Of a DNA stretch of 64,000 nucleotides, positions 34,301-46,385 are shown piece after piece. Source of the stretch: Hermatobates lingyangjiaoensis (taxonomy: Eukaryota > Arthropoda > Insecta > Hemiptera > Hermatobatidae); the NCBI GenBank assembly GCA_026182355.1, contig JAPFBL010000232.1, positions 1-64,000 on the forward strand, given 5' to 3'. Numbering within the stretch: position 1 is the stretch's first letter; every line of letters starts with the position of its first letter. The notes under the pieces were generated by a model, which did not search any database, had not been told where the DNA came from, and worked only from the letters and a program-made list of their open reading frames with translations. The position numbers were made by a program, and so were the translations under genes.

Positions 34301-37300
34301 CCATTTTACCTCAGAATAGTTTGTTTACGTAACATACCTTTACCCCATGCCATACCTTTACCGATTATGTTGTTACTGTTCAAGCAATTAAAGATTAGGC
34401 TGTAAAAGAAAAACAGAATGAACTGATAACTCAGTAATTATAAGATGAAACATACGGAAGTAAACAGAGGAGTGACAACAGAAGTTCTTTAAGGAAAATT
34501 AAAATTAAATTCTTCCATAAAATTTTATTCATTTAGAGTTTCTGAATTTTTTTTCTAAACATTAAATTGAGTTTTTACTTTAAAAAGATCAGAAAATTAC
34601 TCTTCTTGGGAATTCCAAAAATTACGTTTCCACACAAAAAAAAGTTTAGTATGAAAACTGACAAAGAGTTTTGAACACTTAGTGTTCTTCTTCAGGTTTA
34701 CATAAAAAATGTAAACATATTTGTGAGCTTTAAGAACATCTGTAAATTATTTGAAATTAATTAGAATGTATGTATGTTGAATTGCACTATTGAAATTTTT
34801 AACAAAGGAATTTGTATGAAAATGACTTGAATAGTACTGAGCCTTAATGAAACCTGACAACATACTGAAACATCATGAACCAATTGTTACATTCATTAGC
34901 TGAAACAAGAACCAAATTGGTTTATGTTTCAGTATTTTTTCACTTTTTATTAAGGTTGAGGAATCATTAAGTCATTTTTCATTCTGATTCCCTTGTTTAA
35001 AAGCTTCAATAGTGCAATTCAATATTCATATATTGTATTCAATTTCAAGTAATTCACTTTGATGTTCTTTAAGCTCACAGATATGTATATTTTTTAGATG
35101 TAAACCTGAAGAAGATCATTGAGCGTTCGAAACGCGTTGTTAGTTTTCATATTAAACATTTTTTGGGTGGATACGTAATTTTTGAAATTCTCCATCACTA
35201 GTAAATACCATACTATGACAGATTATATAAGTAATGAAAACTATTCTTACCTTATATATTAAGTATGTCGAGGATGCATAATGCACTTTTTCTCATGATA
35301 ATGCTTACTTCTCATATCAAATTGCTTATATTTAACATGAAATTCCAACGAATTAAGTCATTCCAACGAATTATTTGTCAATGAAAGTACTGTTAATTTT
35401 ATTTTTTCAGAAATTGTTACTGGTGAGGTTACTGACTTTGGAATTTAATTGAATGTGGTTTTGTTTTAGGATCGGTCCATCGCAGTTTGGGACATGTATT
35501 CTCCCTCCGAGATTAGTTTGAGAAGAGTGCTGGTGGGACACAGAGCGGCTGTGAACGTTGTTGATTTTGACGAAAAATATATTGTGTCTGCCAGTGGTGA
35601 TAGAACCATTAAAGTTTGGAATACAACTTCTTGTGAGTTTGTTCGTACGCTCAACGGCCACAAAAGAGGCATTGCTTGTCTTCAGTACAGAGATAGATTG
35701 GTAGTGTCAGGCAGTTCTGATAATACCATCAGGTCAGTAGTTCCTTCAGATGTAAAATATATATACATTAATGTTGTTACGCAGTATGCATGAATTAAAC
35801 GAATATTACAAATTACATATATACAACGATTAAAGGAAGAACACGTAGAAATAATATACAATACACATTAATATTTTGACCTCATCGTCATCACGAGAAG
35901 GATCAGAAGAAGAAGAGGAGTTCTAATTGACTGGCAAACAGCAACTCTGCAGAACTCATCTTCTTCTTCTCCTTCTGATGACGACGAGGTCGAAATGTTG
36001 CAGTGAGTTGTGTATTGTTTCTATGTGTTTTTTTCTTGTTATCGTTTAATATGTGTCCTAACGGACAGTTTCAGATTTTAATTACATGTACACTCATACC
36101 TCGGTTCTACAAACTAAAAGGGTGAACACTTGTCCGTAATGCCCGACTGTCCGAAGCTTCTGATTCGGAATCTTCTCTGGTTAAAAAAATGTTGAATATT
36201 TTACAAAAAACAAAATAGGACCAAAAATGTCGAAAAATACGGACGAAACAGCTACATGTGTTCCAGCACAGATGTAAACAAAGCGACCACAGGTCATCAG
36301 GCGATCAACTGTGGAACCATTGGACCGCGTCTAGCTGATATAGACGAGTCTGAAGCTCCAGGTTTTGTCCGTTACATCAGAAATCCGTTATAGTAAGGTC
36401 TTGAATATATATAATATACTAGCTGATCTACCCGGTATTCCTCGTATGTTAGATTATGCTCCGGCGTTTTGGTTATAGGCGGTAAATCCTAAGAAAGGAC
36501 CCTGATCAAAATTAAAATACCTTAGTCAGTTCCCCCGAAAAAAACTTTAAGATCCATATGTTTCTTTGTCTCTAAATGTCTCCAGTTTTTTTTTCTTTAG
36601 CGGACAGACAGACAAACTTTATTTTATACATACTGATTAAGTTCAACTACGATGCAATGTAACACACATAGTAAAGAAACACACTTTATATTTAATATTT
36701 TATAGTAGGTTAAAAGAGTTAATAAATAGTTTCCACATTAGTGGTTATTATTTCATTCACTTTTTTACACTACAAAACTGATTGCATTACTTTAGGATTT
36801 AATAGATTTGTGATCCCTTTAATTACTGGAATCAATTCTATTCAATAAGGATGTACGAGTATTAATATGGCCGTTTCCGTCTCTCACTGTTTGTATTCTT
36901 TAATTACTTTACTATAAAAAGAATAGTGATCGTGAAAAAAATCGATCTCGAGATTTTGACGGAACTACATGTTTTGATATCCCAAAAGCCGTTTTATGAA
37001 GTTTTTTTGATGATATCTATGGGTGGGTGGTTGAGTGTGTTAGCATTGCTTGTTACCACGCTAAGGTCCAGAATCTTTGATGGATCAAGTTGATGTTTTA
37101 CACAAAAATGGGCCCCATAGGGAAGAAGATCCCTATTGTTTGGGAAGAATTATGCATGACGGGAAAGTCACTTATTTTGACAAAAACCGGTTTTTAGAAA
37201 AAAAATTTTTCTCTTAAACTGCTAACTCTAGAGTTTTGAAATTCGGGTATAGTTTTTGTGGTTACAAAATGGAATAAACGAAAAATATATTCAAAATTTT

Positions 37301-40300
37301 AAAACAACGGGAAATATTTTTTTTTCAATAAAATGTAAAAAAATGACTTATAATTCAATATCAATGCTTGTGAGAGCGATACAAGCCATAACGTTGAACG
37401 GATCAAAATGAAACTATGCTTAAAAATAGAACATTATATGGAGAATGATTTGAGATAATTTTTTTCAAAATTACATTCTCCAAAGGAGCGTTAAGTTACG
37501 ATTTCTGTTGTCAGAAAATGTTTTTTTGACGCTAAACGGCTCATTAAAAAATCATGAAAATTTTTTACCAAAAATGGAACACAAAATTAGCAATTTATAA
37601 AAAAAATGCATGAAATTTCAATCACGGCAAAGAGCAATAAAGCTATAAAAACTGTTTGTTTGTTTATTCTGGACTAAGGGATCACCTGCTATACTAGTCG
37701 AATTTTTGATATTTTTTTACAATGTTTACATTGACTTAGAAATTTTTGAGTGAATCCACTGCAATAAAATTGATATTTAAAAAAGGAAAAATTTAAATAA
37801 TTTATTGACTTATACGAGATATAAGAGAAATAATATTGTTACAATTAAAAAAATCACCGCCAATAAACATTAATAAATTTCCTTTGTGTTCCATGGCATG
37901 CTGGATTTGTCTCATAAAATGCTTTAATAATCTATATATTGCACTCTTGAGCAAAACTTAATAACAGTTATAATTACTTTATCTTTGCGAATTGTAGTAT
38001 CTTTCCATGTTATTGAAATGTGACCAATGGACTCTTTCCTCAAGAAAGAGGAATTATGTTTGTTGAGAAATATCCAGTTTTATCACTATTCTAGTCTGAT
38101 AGTTCATATTTGTTGTTTAAAAAAATAGAAGCTCCCAACTATAAAGGATTTAAATTATATTGAATAGCTGGCTTCAACTTTGAGTTGAGTATTTAAACTG
38201 GCTAATTACTAATATATTTTTTCTCAATATACATTCACAGCAAGCTTATAACAGAGTACAGCAGGCAGGAAAAAGATAACACTCGCTCGGAAAAAATTGG
38301 ATGTATGATTTTTGATAAAGGGGAAGGAAAATGATTTTATTAAATACTAAGAAGTCATAAAATTCCCAGTATAATAATTCTATAAAAGGCCAAAAATATA
38401 AAACATAATTCAAAATTGAAAATCTATGGTTTGAAGATTAATAAATGTAATTATCGTATATCCATAATTATAAATTATCTTAAAGGGACATTGTTTCTTC
38501 GATGTTAATGATGTTTTTCAGAGAAAATAGGAGTATTTTCCTGTTTTAAACTTGAAAATTTGACTTAAATATTCAACGTAGAAGGAGGTCAAGTAAACGA
38601 TGTAAGAAATCCACTGGCTATTTGAACAAAAGTCGTGTTCTCTTGTAGGAGATTATTTGTATCGAGAAATGTTCACTTTGGCTTTTCAAAAATATAATTA
38701 CTACTGTAGTTATACATATATGTATATGAGATTATTTACATAAGCTGTGTGATGTACAAAAATAAGCTTATATATTGATAAGTCGATCAATCACTATCTG
38801 TACTACCTCAGGAATGAAAGACTAATAAACATCTCCCATTTAGATGTATACATTATGCCTAAATGAGACGTTATATATTATATAACCAAGAAATTTGATA
38901 TTAAGTTTACTTATAGTAAAGTTGAGTGTAGGCTCCTCCAAATGTTTTGTATTAAAATTATAGAATAATAATCTGTAAAGTTGTTTAGACTTTAAAAGAC
39001 TTTGAGAACGATTTGAAATCTATTGTATTCCCAACTACTATGACATCAAAAGCAAATGCCTTGGAATCATATATCTTTCTAATTATATTTGCAGATTGTG
39101 GGATATTGAGTGTGGAGCGTGTCTGCGAGTTTTAGAGGGTCATGAAGAACTGGTTAGGTGTATTCGATTTGACAGCAAAAGAATTGTATCTGGTGCTTAT
39201 GACGGGTAAGTTTTTCTTCCTTCAATATTTTTGTTTTAATTTTGTAGCATAGAGGGGAGGGGTGGCACGTGCCAGGGGGTGGCATTTTGGGAGGGTAAAC
39301 ATGGAAAATAGAAAAAAAAATAAAATAAAAAAAGCTAATAAAAAAAATTGAAATTTTATACCAAAATTTCGTAATGTGTTTTTATGTTTTATGTGTGTTA
39401 TACTGCTTTTAAACGGATATGTCATGTGTAGTATTTCAAATTAAAAATTTATTTTAAATTTTTCAAAACTAGTTTTTTAAAGGGGTTGAAAGTTAATTAT
39501 ATTTGTTTGCGTAGCCAGTTAATTTAATTTAACAATTCTTTTATAATTTTGAATTATATGTTTTTCTTTTGAAAGATCTTTGGTTTCCTTTGTTTGTGTA
39601 CTCAGTTTGCACAGCCAGTTAATTTAAATTAACAATTTTTTTATTTTAATTTTTTGCTTTGAAAAATCTTTGGTTTTCTTTGATTGCGTCTGTGTATGTA
39701 TATGAATATTGTAATAGGATGAAAATCCAAGGGTAATAACAGCAGTCTAAAAATTAGTTCCTTGATTATAAGTCCATAAAAGTAAATTGGAATTTGAAGT
39801 TAACGGATTATCAACGACCGGTGGGGGGGATCTTACTACCCCGAGTAGCAAAAATAGTTACTACGCCATTGTTCTGTTTTCTTTTTTTGTATCGTATATA
39901 TTACATTTGTTCGTGTTTTTTGTTTCCAGAAAAATTAAAGTTTGGAATTTAGTAGCTGCTTTGGACCCAAGATCTCCAGCAAGTTCTTTGTGCCTTCGCA
40001 CATTAGTGGTAACAACTTTGTCTTAATTACCCCGTATGTTTTTGTTGTTTTATTGTTTTGATATATGTATGGATCTCAACGTTTGATTTAAAGTTTTATT
40101 TCATAAAAGTGAAGAGTCCAATTTTCACAGGATACGATTAGATCCCTCCAAAATCCTTGTGAAAATACCAAATCAAACATTTGTTGAGAACTCAAGATCA
40201 CAATGTCTACCAGGTTCATATCTCCACACAAAGCCTTCTAATCATTTATTTTTCTTTTATGGGAATCTTTATCATTGTTTGATAGAAGTACTACTAAGAG

Positions 40301-43300
40301 AAATGTTTGTGAATTAAACAATGACATGAAAATTACTGAATTTCTTTCCGACAAAGAATGAAAAAAGCATGCTTTGTGAAAATCAATGACCAAGGGAGAA
40401 TTCTCGAAGACTTGGTAAAATTTTCATTTTTAATTTCCACCTTTACAGATTGTGCCGAATATAAAAAGTCTTATGTAGAATGGTGCATGCTGGTCGCAAT
40501 GAAAACGAAAAAAATACTAGGAATAGCTAGCTAAAGAAGAACAAAATTAACTAAATTAATAATTAAATAAAATTGTATATATAGTTAATTAAAAAATTAC
40601 CAAATGGAATTGAAATATAAAAAGAAAAAAATAATGGTTTAAAAAATTGAAATAAAATAAATTAACGGTTTAAGCTAACGCCAGGGTGTGAGTGAACCTC
40701 TAATGTGATGTTTTTTTCCAAGGGTATCTTTTTTTTAGAATTCGCACTTAATGATGCCGCGTTAATGATGGGACAGGTAAGACAATCATGACTTCATATC
40801 TCTCATCGGTCAAGGGGGATTTAATAGCTCAGTGAGATATTAAAAGTTACTAAGGTTGGGAGTTCTTCTATAATAAATAGAAGTCTAATAGAAAGTGGAA
40901 TAGTGTGTTTTTTTTAATATATGGTAGTGGGTTTGCAACTTTGATAATGTTACTGTTGGGAATTGGTGGTTTATTATGTACTGAGGTATATAATTAATTA
41001 CTCGTATTCTGTAGGATCATATCAATATCTTAAAAGGTTGTGGTGTTGAGGGAAGTATGATGATTAATTTCATTGTGTCTAATTAATATGATAGATAACT
41101 ACAAAAGTGAGCTTTTCTTTTATGTAAACTTTTACTGTTTACTTAGTATTTGGAAATGATTTCACAGGAACATACAGGCAGAGTGTTTAGACTCCAGTTT
41201 GACGAATTCCAAATAGTTTCTTCATCTCATGACGACACTATTTTAATATGGGACTTTCTTAACTGCAATCCATCTGAAGGAAATATGTTGGTAAGTTTAT
41301 TTCATGTCTGTTAGAATTTGGATTTTTTTTTTTTTTTTTTGTTAATACGTTTGTGTTTGTTATGTTATTATTAGTTGTGCTCCTTTTGTTTTGGGTCTTG
41401 TTCATTTTCAAAAGCGACAATATATTTAAGGTTGATTTTGAAGTTAAACAAGATCCCATGTCTATAAAAAAGATCGGAAAACCAAAAAAATGATACTCTT
41501 CAGACCTGATCCTACTTTTTAGTCAAACTTTTATGCAAATCGTATTGTATGAAGTGTATAATAGTATGAAGTATGATATTATGTAATAGTAATCGTATGA
41601 ATTAACCTTAATTCAATCGGGGTTAACAGAAAGTGACTTCACTTGATTATAATTTTCAACATACAAGTATTTGATGACTAACAATCTTTCGTAAATAGTA
41701 ACTACTAACTTGTGGAATAAATTTACTAATACGGCTTGACTGGCCCCTTTAACTCATGTAAGCAGTAATTGTGTGGTATTTACTCATGATAAAGAGGAAA
41801 GTATATTACGTCTTCACCAGAAGGATTTTATTTTACGACTAGTTTCGAGCACTTAGCGTTCATTATCAGGACACATGTATTTGAGACACCTGTCTCATAA
41901 AGGATGTAAAACAGTGTCTGTTTTACTACCTAAAATAACTCTTTTTCTACGTTGAATTTCCAATCCATTTACGAAACTGAATCCATTGGAACTGAACGGA
42001 AAATAACTGAAATCCTTTTTTTTTTTTTTAGAGAGAAATAAACAGAAATACAATCTACCACAATCGAAAAGGATTAACATTTTATCATAAACTTGCTGAT
42101 GGAAGTTTCAGAAGTAAAAGAAGTTGTATAAAACAAACATACAGACAATTCTCAGCTTATTTTAATTCATTTTATGTTTTTTTTCGATTTGACGTTCAAA
42201 ATTTTAATGTGAAAAAGACAAAAAAATAGATTATAATTTCAAAATTATAAAAGAAAGTGTTTGTGTGCGTGAATTCGAATTTGAATTTACTTCGAAAACC
42301 ACTGCTAAACATAACTGAATTTAAATAAAATCAGTTTAATTGAAATTACAATACATGTATTTTGCTTGAATTTAACTTACGTTTTCAAATTACATTTATA
42401 TTATTATTTTATGTTATGTTTTGTAATAAATGATTTAGGGGTTTTTATAAGATATGATAGTTGAATTAATGGATGTATAGTACAGTATGAACAGTATGTT
42501 TGACTAGAACGTATAGTAACAACTGACGTTCATTTCTGACTTATGTTCGGCCGTTCGGAACGTAACTAAAACGTATGTCGAGAATTGTCTGTTTGAATAG
42601 AAAATTGAAGTTTCTTGAGGAACTAAAATCTTATTCATTACGTGTTATTTCCATTACCTCAAAAATAATTAGTGACAATAAAATTACATGGCTTCAATTG
42701 CTGGTTCGTTTCATGATTCCTTCTTCTTCAAAATACAATAATTTTTTCTTATTTTATCAATTATGTATGAACACATACATCATTCATGTAAAAGAGAGGT
42801 AGAGATTATTAACAGTAAAATACTTTGCATTCAATATAATTATACACGAAAAATAGTAACCTTCTTTCTTTAACTTTCAATTTTGTTGACATTACTTGTA
42901 CAGATAATACGCGTATTTTTGATTATATTAAATATATATTATTATTACTATTATATATTATAATAGTATATATTATATTATTATATATTACTATTTTATT
43001 TCATAATAAACAAGTTAAATAAAAACCAGCATCCAAACCATAGTAAGAAATGAGAAAAAAAACTAACATCTTTCAACAAATATCTGACGAAGACCGCTTG
43101 TTAAGGTTGAAAGATCTTAGTCTTTTCTCACATTTCTTACTGTCATTGTTTGGACGTTGACAGTCAACAATCATTTGTCAACGTTCATCATCAACGTTTG
43201 GACATTGTTATTAGTAAATATATCTGTAATTCTTATTTACTGGCGATTTAATTCAATTTAAACTTAAGTCTGATATCCTTATCTTTTATGATCTGAGGTG

Positions 43301-46300
43301 AAGAGTTGAATTCCTTTATATTGGTATATTGTGGTAAATTATTCAGTCGATTCTTAGATTCATACTTACCTTGAAATATACCCAAGAGTCCAGTTTCTTT
43401 TATTAATTGTTATAAAGTTCTCTAAACCTATAGCTGCATACCTAACGCTGTATATATATATATATATATACACTTAATATTCGTTGAAATACGAGGAAAC
43501 ACAGAGACACAGACATAACTCACATCGATATTTCGACCAAAGTACACATCAGAGAAATGCAGAAGAGTCCAGCACTTACAGTCTGCGGCGACACTTTCTG
43601 CGGTGACTCTTCGCTCTTCAGGACCTCCTGATGACGACGATGGTCGAAACCATAGCGCACTGGATCGAGTACGGTCTGGAGTCTTTCAGTGTTGTCCATC
43701 GCTTGAATTCATTTATTAAAATAAGTCCGTAGACACGAATTCTTAATTGTATAATATATATATATATATATATATATATTACATTAAATATAATGGAATA
43801 TTGAATGCCAGATTAAATATTGAAAAAGACGAGCCAATCCCTTTACGTCCTTCATCCAACTTATTGAAAATTAAGTAGGGACTGCGAGCCCTCTCCTGAG
43901 TGAAGCTGAGGCGCCGAGCGGACGAGTGATACATAAGAAAAACGTGTACTAAGCTATGGTAAAAACCCACAACCTAAGAAGTGCCCAAAGTAATAACGTA
44001 ACAGAATTGGTCGTCTTCAAATAATATATATATATATAATAGTATATTTAGGAAGCAGTCGTCAAGAACAGTTTGATTAGACATAATACGCCATATTTAC
44101 GGATTGATTAGTTTCCTTGTGCATTTCTCAAGCGGATCTGAATAATCATTCTTGTACAATAGCATCTAAATTGAATAGAACATCTTCCAATGGCTCCGTA
44201 GTCTTGAGGTCTTTGCATGTTCCAGGGGGTAATTTTACTTGTCACAATCGTCAACAACTAGTACTATTACTATTACTACTATACTATTATCACTACTACT
44301 ATTATGCTACTATCGACATGTTTCGACTGCTCGTCAGTCATCTTCTGGATAAGGAGGTTCTTTGCTGAGTTGTTGGTATTTACTGAAGTTGTTGATCAGT
44401 CTACGAGTGGTCTAATGTGGGTTTCGGTAATCAGTTTCTGATTGGCCTGGTTGTAGGGATGGAGAGGGCATGGTTATGCAGGTACCTGTAATCTGGTGGC
44501 CAGCAGATGAATTTTGGGGCAAGAGCTTGAGCACCCTGCTACTACTATTAAGTTGAGTGTTGAGAGTCGGTTTCCTTTCCTGATTGAATGGCTTCCAGAA
44601 TTAGCAATTTTTGTGGATCCACAAAAATTGCTAATTCTGGAAGCCATTCTAATACAGGAAAGGAGGAACCTCGACGTCTCGCACAGTTGCGCTCCAGAGG
44701 GCAAACTGTTTGCCCTCTGGAGCGCACTGTGCGGACGTCGAGGTTGCCTCACGTGTCCCATTATAAATCCCCAACCACACTTCACAGCTCCCCCCCATAA
44801 CACCCTCTATCCTGTTGCAACTGACTGCTCGTGTACCTCCAAAAACTGTGTGTACCGTTTGGAGTGTACCAAGTGTGATTCGTTCTACGTAGGCCAAGCA
44901 TCCACCAAGCTTAGTCTCCGTATGAACAATCACAGATGCTTCAGTTCTCTTTATTATTTATTAAAAAGCCGCTCCCATCTTTCCATTGCCATACATGCCA
45001 ATAGCCATGGTCTCCCTTTTATAATGATTGCTACAGTGTTAATCAGATTACTTGAAACAAGACGAGCCATCCCTGTTACGTCCTTCATCCAACTCTATTG
45101 GAAAATTAAGTAGGGACTCGACGAAGCCCTCTCCTGGAGTGAAGGCTGAGGCGCCGAGCGACGAGTGTGCTAAGGAGAAACCGTGTTACGAAAAACCCAC
45201 AACATAAAAGTGCCCAAAGTAATACGTAACAGGATTGGCTCGTCCTTTTCAAATTTATATATATATATATTAGTTATTTAGGAAGCAGTCTGTTCATTAT
45301 ACAGGTTTGATTAAATAATACGCCATATTTACGGTTGATTACTTTCCTTGTGTATTTCTCAAGGGATCTGAATAATCTTCTTGTACAAATCATCTAAATT
45401 GAATAGAACATTTCCAATGGTTCCATTGTCTTTACATCTTGCATTTCCACTAATTTTACTATTGTCATTCAAATGTCACAACTAGTACTTTACTATTATA
45501 CTATACTATTATCACTACTACTATTATCATACTATCGACATGTTTCGACTGCTCGTCAGTCATCTTCTGGATAAGGGGTTCTTTGCTGAAGTTGTTGGTA
45601 TTTACTGAAGTTGTTGATCACTACGAGTGGTCTAATGGGGTTTCGGTAATCAGTTTCTGATTGGCTGGTTGTAGGGATGGAGAGGGCATGGTTATGCAGG
45701 TACTGTTATCTGGTGGCCAGCAGATGAAGTATGGCAAGAGCTTGAGACCTGCTACTACTATTAAGTTGAGTGTTGAGAGTCGGTTTCCTTTCCTGTATTG
45801 AATGGCTTCCAGAATTAGCAATTTTTTGATCCACAAAAATTGCTATATTCTGGAAGCCATTCTAATAACAGGAAAGGAAACCGACTCTCAACACTCAACT
45901 TAATAGTAGTAGCAGGCTCAAGCTCTTGGCCCCGATAACTTCATCTGCTGGCCACCAGATAACATACCTGCATAACCATGCCCTCTCCATCCCTACAACC
46001 AGCCAATCAGAAACTGATTACGAAACCCACTTAGACCACTCGTAGCTGATCAACAACTTCAGTAAATACCAACAATCAGCAAAGAACTCCTTATCCAGAA
46101 GATGACTGACGAGCAGTCGACATGCGAAGTAGTGATAATAGTAGTGAAATAGTAGTAGTAGTAATAGTAATAGTACTAGTTGTGACTTTGTGACAATAGT
46201 AAAACTAGTGGAAATGCAGATGGTCAAAGACAATGGAACATTGGAATGTTCTATTCAATTTAGATGTTTGTACTAAGAAGTATTATTCAGATCCCTTGAA

Positions 46301-46354
46301 AATACACAAGGAAACTAATCAACCGTAAATATGGCGTATTATTTAATCAAACTT

Positions 46355-46385
<31 letters not shown>

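Larger units (their letters stand above)
34000..34330. mobile_element. 285-bp near-perfect palindrome with head-to-head ribozymes
   Basis: From about 34030 to 34316 the two halves are almost exact reverse complements, with the centre near 34172 and practically no spacer. The left boundary tgtggtatttactcattctg is preceded by attagttgtgcaa, as in other members. RNA from either strand would form a very long hairpin. Confidence 0.9.
34610..35235. mobile_element. Long fold-back element, CGCG family (CTGAAGA type)
   Basis: Arms 34600-34800 and 34980-35235 are inverted. It shares its layout and most of its sequence with the element at 51990-52605 (aagaacatc, atagtgcaattcaa, taaacctgaagaag). Confidence 0.8.
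30779..35469 (+). other. beta-TrCP intron 6
   Basis: 4.7 kb with a SINE interrupted by another repeat that is itself interrupted by a ribozyme element, a second SINE, a 285-bp near-perfect palindrome, and a long fold-back. 33060-33990 shows nothing recognisable. Confidence 0.9.
35733..39094 (+). other. beta-TrCP intron 7
   Basis: 3.4 kb. 35830-36030 is an inverted pair of a CTGATGACGACGAGGTCGAAA-type motif. 36060-36410 may be a Tigger-like MITE. 36418-36660 is a dispersed repeat (ctagctgatctacccgg, then acagacagacaaactttatt). 36960-37600 is of similar character. The rest is AT-rich. Confidence 0.85.
43800..46350. mobile_element. Rearranged Penelope-like element with CATG ribozymes
   Basis: The segment 43826-44650 is repeated directly at 45057-45850, and part of it inverted at 45835-46350. 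Shared landmarks: agtagggact, aggcgccgagcg, aatacgccatatttacgg, the act/att-rich tract, the ribozyme, and agagggcatggttatgcagg. Between the direct copies lies the GIY-YIG coding fragment. No reverse transcriptase is present. Confidence 0.7.

Noticed and set aside
44514..44739. N-terminal part of the 199-codon frame before the GIY-YIG region
   Set aside because: It is translated palindrome and repeat sequence, in frame by chance, with no resemblance to Penelope reverse transcriptase.
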